From an uncultured delta proteobacterium (GTDB taxonomy: Bacteria; Myxococcota_A; Polyangia; Polyangiales; Polyangiaceae), in contig CAIOHM010000564.1 of assembly GCA_903858055.1 (NCBI GenBank), forward strand, positions 1 to 7,798: a stretch of DNA of 7,798 bases, given 5' to 3'. Of this stretch, positions 5,835 to 7,798 are shown piece after piece; the first letter of the stretch is position 1, and each line of letters starts with the position of its first letter. The position numbers were made by a program, and so were the translations under genes. The notes under the pieces were generated by a model, which was not told the DNA's origin, ran no database searches, and was given only the letters and a program-made list of their open reading frames with translations.

Positions 5835-6260
5835 ATGCATCCGTTTCTCTCTGCCCTCCTCGGGGGGGCCTTGGTGGGCCTCAGCGCCTCCATGCTCCTC
5901 CTGCTCAACGGCCGCGTCGCAGGCATCAGCGGCATCTTCGGCGGCCTCTTGGCGCCGAGCCAAGACGAACGCGCGTGGCGTGGCGCCTTCGTCGCCGGTC
6001 TCGTGCTCGCAGGCGTTGCTGCCGCCGCGCTCGCGCCTCAGGCCTTCGACGCCGGGCCCGTGCGATCCCTCGGCGCGACGGCCGTTGCCGGCCTCCTCGT
6101 GGGCTTCGGCACACGGCTTGGGAACGGGTGCACGAGCGGCCATGGCATTTGCGGCCTCTCGCGACTCTCGGTGCGCTCGCTCGTCGCGGTCATGACCTTC
6201 ATGGGGACCGCCGGCGTCACCGTGTACCTCGCAAACCACGTGGTCGGAGGCGGCCAATGA
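5835..6260 (+). CDS. pmpA: YeeE/YedE family half-transporter, PmpA-like
   Basis: This 141-residue membrane protein has about four transmembrane helices and the family signature NGCTSGHGICGLSR (97-110) with Cys99 and Cys106. In the full-length thiosulfate importer YeeE, cysteines in such motifs line the substrate path. This protein is the N-terminal-type half of the split version. An AAAAGGG stretch 7-13 nt before the ATG serves as the ribosome binding site and lies in the end of tauE. The stop overlaps the next start codon (ATGA), as expected for two subunits made in equal amounts. Family literature links PmpA/PmpB and YeeE proteins to thiosulfate or other reduced sulfur; the exact substrate here is unknown. 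Confidence 0.85.
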   Translation: MHPFLSALLGGALVGLSASMLLLLNGRVAGISGIFGGLLAPSQDERAWRGAFVAGLVLAGVAAAALAPQAFDAGPVRSLGATAVAGLLVGFGTRLGNGCTSGHGICGLSRLSVRSLVAVMTFMGTAGVTVYLANHVVGGGQ

Positions 6261-6673
6261 AGCGCGTCGCCTCTGCCTTCGCCGCGGGTCTGCTCTTCGG
6301 CATGGGGCTCCTCGTGAGCGGCATGACCAAGCCCACCAAGGTCATCGGCTTCCTCGACGTCGCCGGCGCGTGGGACGCGAGCCTCATGTTCGTCATGGTC
6401 GGCGGCATCGCCGTGCACCTTGCACTCTACAAGTTCATCGTGCGCCGTCCGGCCCCGCTGCTCGAGACCGAGTTTCACCTCCCGCGCCAGAGCGACATCG
6501 ACGCGAAGCTCGTGCTGGGCGCTGCCATTTTCGGCGTCGGCTGGGGCCTTGGCGGCTTCTGCCCGGGCCCCGGTCTAACCTCGGCGGTGCGCGGCGGAAC
6601 CGCGCTGGTCTTTGCGGTCACGATGGCCGCGGGCATGGCGCTCCACGCCGCGGTCACGCGACGCAAGGCGTGA
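6257..6673 (+). CDS. pmpB: YeeE/YedE family half-transporter, DUF6691/PmpB-like
   Basis: This 138-residue membrane protein has about four transmembrane helices. Hallmarks are the N-terminal SGMTKPTKVIGFLDVAGAWD (21-40), followed by SLMFVM, and GFCPGPG (100-106) with the single conserved Cys102. It is the partner of the preceding PmpA-like subunit, with which it overlaps by 4 nt. Together they resemble one full-length YeeE-type transporter, with Cys99 and Cys106 from PmpA and Cys102 from PmpB as candidate residues for relaying thiosulfate or sulfane sulfur. A hairpin follows directly after the stop. Confidence 0.85.
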   Translation: MKRVASAFAAGLLFGMGLLVSGMTKPTKVIGFLDVAGAWDASLMFVMVGGIAVHLALYKFIVRRPAPLLETEFHLPRQSDIDAKLVLGAAIFGVGWGLGGFCPGPGLTSAVRGGTALVFAVTMAAGMALHAAVTRRKA

Positions 6674-6675
6674 GC

Positions 6676-6698
6676 GCGGGCACGCGAAGGCGGCCCGC
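6676..6698 (+). terminator. Hairpin after pmpB
   Basis: GCGGGC (6676-6681) and GCCCGC (6693-6698) form a perfect 6-bp GC stem with an 11-nt loop, starting 3 nt after the pmpB stop. No U tract follows. It is a plausible terminator or 3'-stabilising hairpin for the tauE operon. The rest of the gap to 6843 shows no gene I can support. Confidence 0.4.
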
Positions 6699-6843
6699 TG
6701 CGCGTTCACGTGCATGGTACACCCATCGTGAGGCGATCGGTGCCCGGCGGCGCCGACCTCGACTACGCTCGCGCCAACCGCAGAGCTCATGTTTCGGCGC
6801 GACACGTGGCCCGATCGCCCCTCGCCCTCGTGGCGTGTTCCTC

Positions 6844-6881
6844 GGCGTGCTCGTCGTGAAATAGCGACGAGGTTTCACGCC
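6844..6881. terminator. Bulged 13-bp hairpin between convergent genes
   Basis: GGCGTG plus CTCGTCG (6844-6856) pairs with CGACGAG (6865-6871) and CACGCC (6876-6881). The loop is TGAAATAG and there is a 4-nt GTTT bulge on one side. It lies between the convergent sulfur operon and the cyclase gene and covers the cyclase stop codon (6877-6875). A two-way transcription barrier is the simplest reading. It also explains the GTTTCACG seen here, which is therefore not counted as an activator half-site. Confidence 0.5.
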
Positions 6882-7798
6882 TTGGCCTTCAAGAGCACGG
6901 CCCCCGCGCGGATCGTGGAGGCCGGGTCGTTGAGCTCCGTCGCGGCCTGCACGCGCCACCATTGGAGAGGGCCATCGTCGGGGCAACGCATCGCGAGCTC
7001 GTCGAAGATCGTGGCGGCGTGGTCGGTCTCGCCGTTCAGCATCGCGCGCACGCCCTCCGCGAAGCGGTCACGATGCCGGAGCTTCGCGGCGCGGAGATCG
7101 ACGTGGTCCGCCGTGAAGACCTCAACGAGCTCGATCGACCTGGATTTTCCCTTCAGCGCGAACGAGCCGAGCGATCGCGAGTAGGTGCGGTCTTCGGCGA
7201 CGAGCTGCGCCGCGACCTCGCCGCTCACGACGAGGAGGCACCCGAGCATCTTCGTGAGGCCCTCGATGCGCGCGGTCGTGTTCACCGTGTCGGAGATGAC
7301 GGTGGCCTCGAAGCGCTCCGTTTCGCCGAGCGTCCCCATCATCACGCGGCCGCGGTGCACGCCGACGCCCATTTCGAGAGGCGGGTGGAATGCCCCGTTG
7401 CCGTTGGCCTCGCGAAGCGCCTCCTGCATCGCAACGGCGGCGCGGACGGCGTCGGCCGGAGGCCCCTGAAACAGCGCCATGATCGCGTCGCCGATGTACT
7501 TGTCGATGAAGCCTCCGTACTCACGGATCGGCGGTCCCACGCAGGCAAAGCAGTCGTTGAGGAGCCGGAAGGTCGCCTCCGGCGTGAGCGCCTCGCTGAT
7601 CGCCGTGAAGCTCCGGATGTCCGCGAAGAGCACGGTCACCTCGCGTGAGACCGCCTGGCCGAGGTGCGCCTCGGTGACGTCGTGGGCGCCGAGCGCGCTC
7701 AAGAACTCCCTCGGAACGAAGCGGCTCGTGGCCTCGCTGTAAAGCTCCGCGGCGCGGCGCGCTCGCGCGTTCCGGTACGCGAGCACGAGCGCGAGGAA
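6875..7798 (-). CDS. Class III adenylate cyclase, catalytic C-terminal part (5' end outside window)
   Basis: The frame is open to the right edge, so the protein is longer than the 307 codons seen. The first residues (FLALVLAYRN) look like the end of a membrane helix, after which a cytoplasmic linker leads into the catalytic domain. Counting from the GTG codon at 7786, metal ligands are Asp56 (FADIRSFT) and Asp100 (KYIGDAIM); Lys96 and Asp166 (SDTVN) are the ATP-selecting pair, and Asn169 and Arg173 the transition-state residues. All are intact, so an active cAMP-forming enzyme is expected. The last ~70 residues (after FTADHVD) form a helical, TPR-like tail. Upstream sensor or membrane domains lie outside the window. 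It is convergent with the sulfur cluster and no functional link is seen. Confidence 0.88.
   Translation of the reverse strand, partial: FLALVLAYRNARARRAAELYSEATSRFVPREFLSALGAHDVTEAHLGQAVSREVTVLFADIRSFTAISEALTPEATFRLLNDCFACVGPPIREYGGFIDKYIGDAIMALFQGPPADAVRAAVAMQEALREANGNGAFHPPLEMGVGVHRGRVMMGTLGETERFEATVISDTVNTTARIEGLTKMLGCLLVVSGEVAAQLVAEDRTYSRSLGSFALKGKSRSIELVEVFTADHVDLRAAKLRHRDRFAEGVRAMLNGETDHAATIFDELAMRCPDDGPLQWWRVQAATELNDPASTIRAGAVLLKAKA

Noticed and set aside
4954..6257. Long minus-strand frames opposite tauE and pmpA
   Set aside because: Their translations are polar, His/Arg/Glu-rich mirrors of hydrophobic membrane proteins; no motif is recognised.
6712..6859. Short plus-strand frame ending in PLALVACSSACSS, like a lipoprotein signal remnant
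   Set aside because: It is under 50 codons and has no ribosome binding site or downstream protein. It lies in a non-coding gap and ends inside the terminator-like hairpin.
6872..6879. GTTTCACG as another activator half-site
   Set aside because: It is accounted for by the bulged hairpin between convergent genes, and no promoter lies at a suitable distance downstream.

Overview
The window is GC-rich, densely packed, and shows the G/C-at-third-position codon use of a myxobacterium-like deltaproteobacterium (Polyangia/Myxococcota are the best guess). That placement is inferred from composition and gene style, not from a marker gene. No rRNA, tRNA, CRISPR, IS element or phage gene is visible.

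Layout. (1) Positions 1-1259, minus strand: most of a secreted lipoprotein that resembles the DUF4403 family; it runs off the left edge. (2) Positions 1260-1481: a divergent control region with a perfect TGAAACGTTTCA palindrome and a good sigma-54 (-24/-12) promoter. (3) Positions 1482-6673, plus strand: a compact sulfur-handling cluster. It encodes a single-domain ETHE1/Blh-type persulfide dioxygenase, a sigma-54-dependent activator (PAS-like sensor, AAA+, Fis-type HTH), an OprO/P-type outer-membrane porin overlapping the activator gene, then (behind a second sigma-54 promoter) a TauE/SafE-type sulfite exporter and the two half-size YeeE/YedE membrane proteins (PmpA-like and PmpB/DUF6691-like). 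(4) Positions 6875-7798, minus strand: the catalytic part of a class III adenylate cyclase, cut by the right edge. It converges on the sulfur cluster, and a bulged hairpin sits in the gap.

How it works together (inference). The dioxygenase would oxidise glutathione persulfide to sulfite, TauE would export the sulfite, the YeeE-type pair would move thiosulfate or sulfane-sulfur species across the inner membrane, and the porin would provide an outer-membrane anion path. Elsewhere such clusters are often controlled by the ArsR-family repressor BigR. Here none is seen, and the cluster instead encodes an activator. GAAACGTTTC-type motifs lie about 88 bp upstream of the predicted dioxygenase start site, in two copies 21 bp apart about 116-137 bp upstream of the predicted tauE start site, and across the activator's own start codon. 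Together these suggest a complete sigma-54 regulon with autoregulation contained in about 5 kb, which is the most interesting signal in the window.
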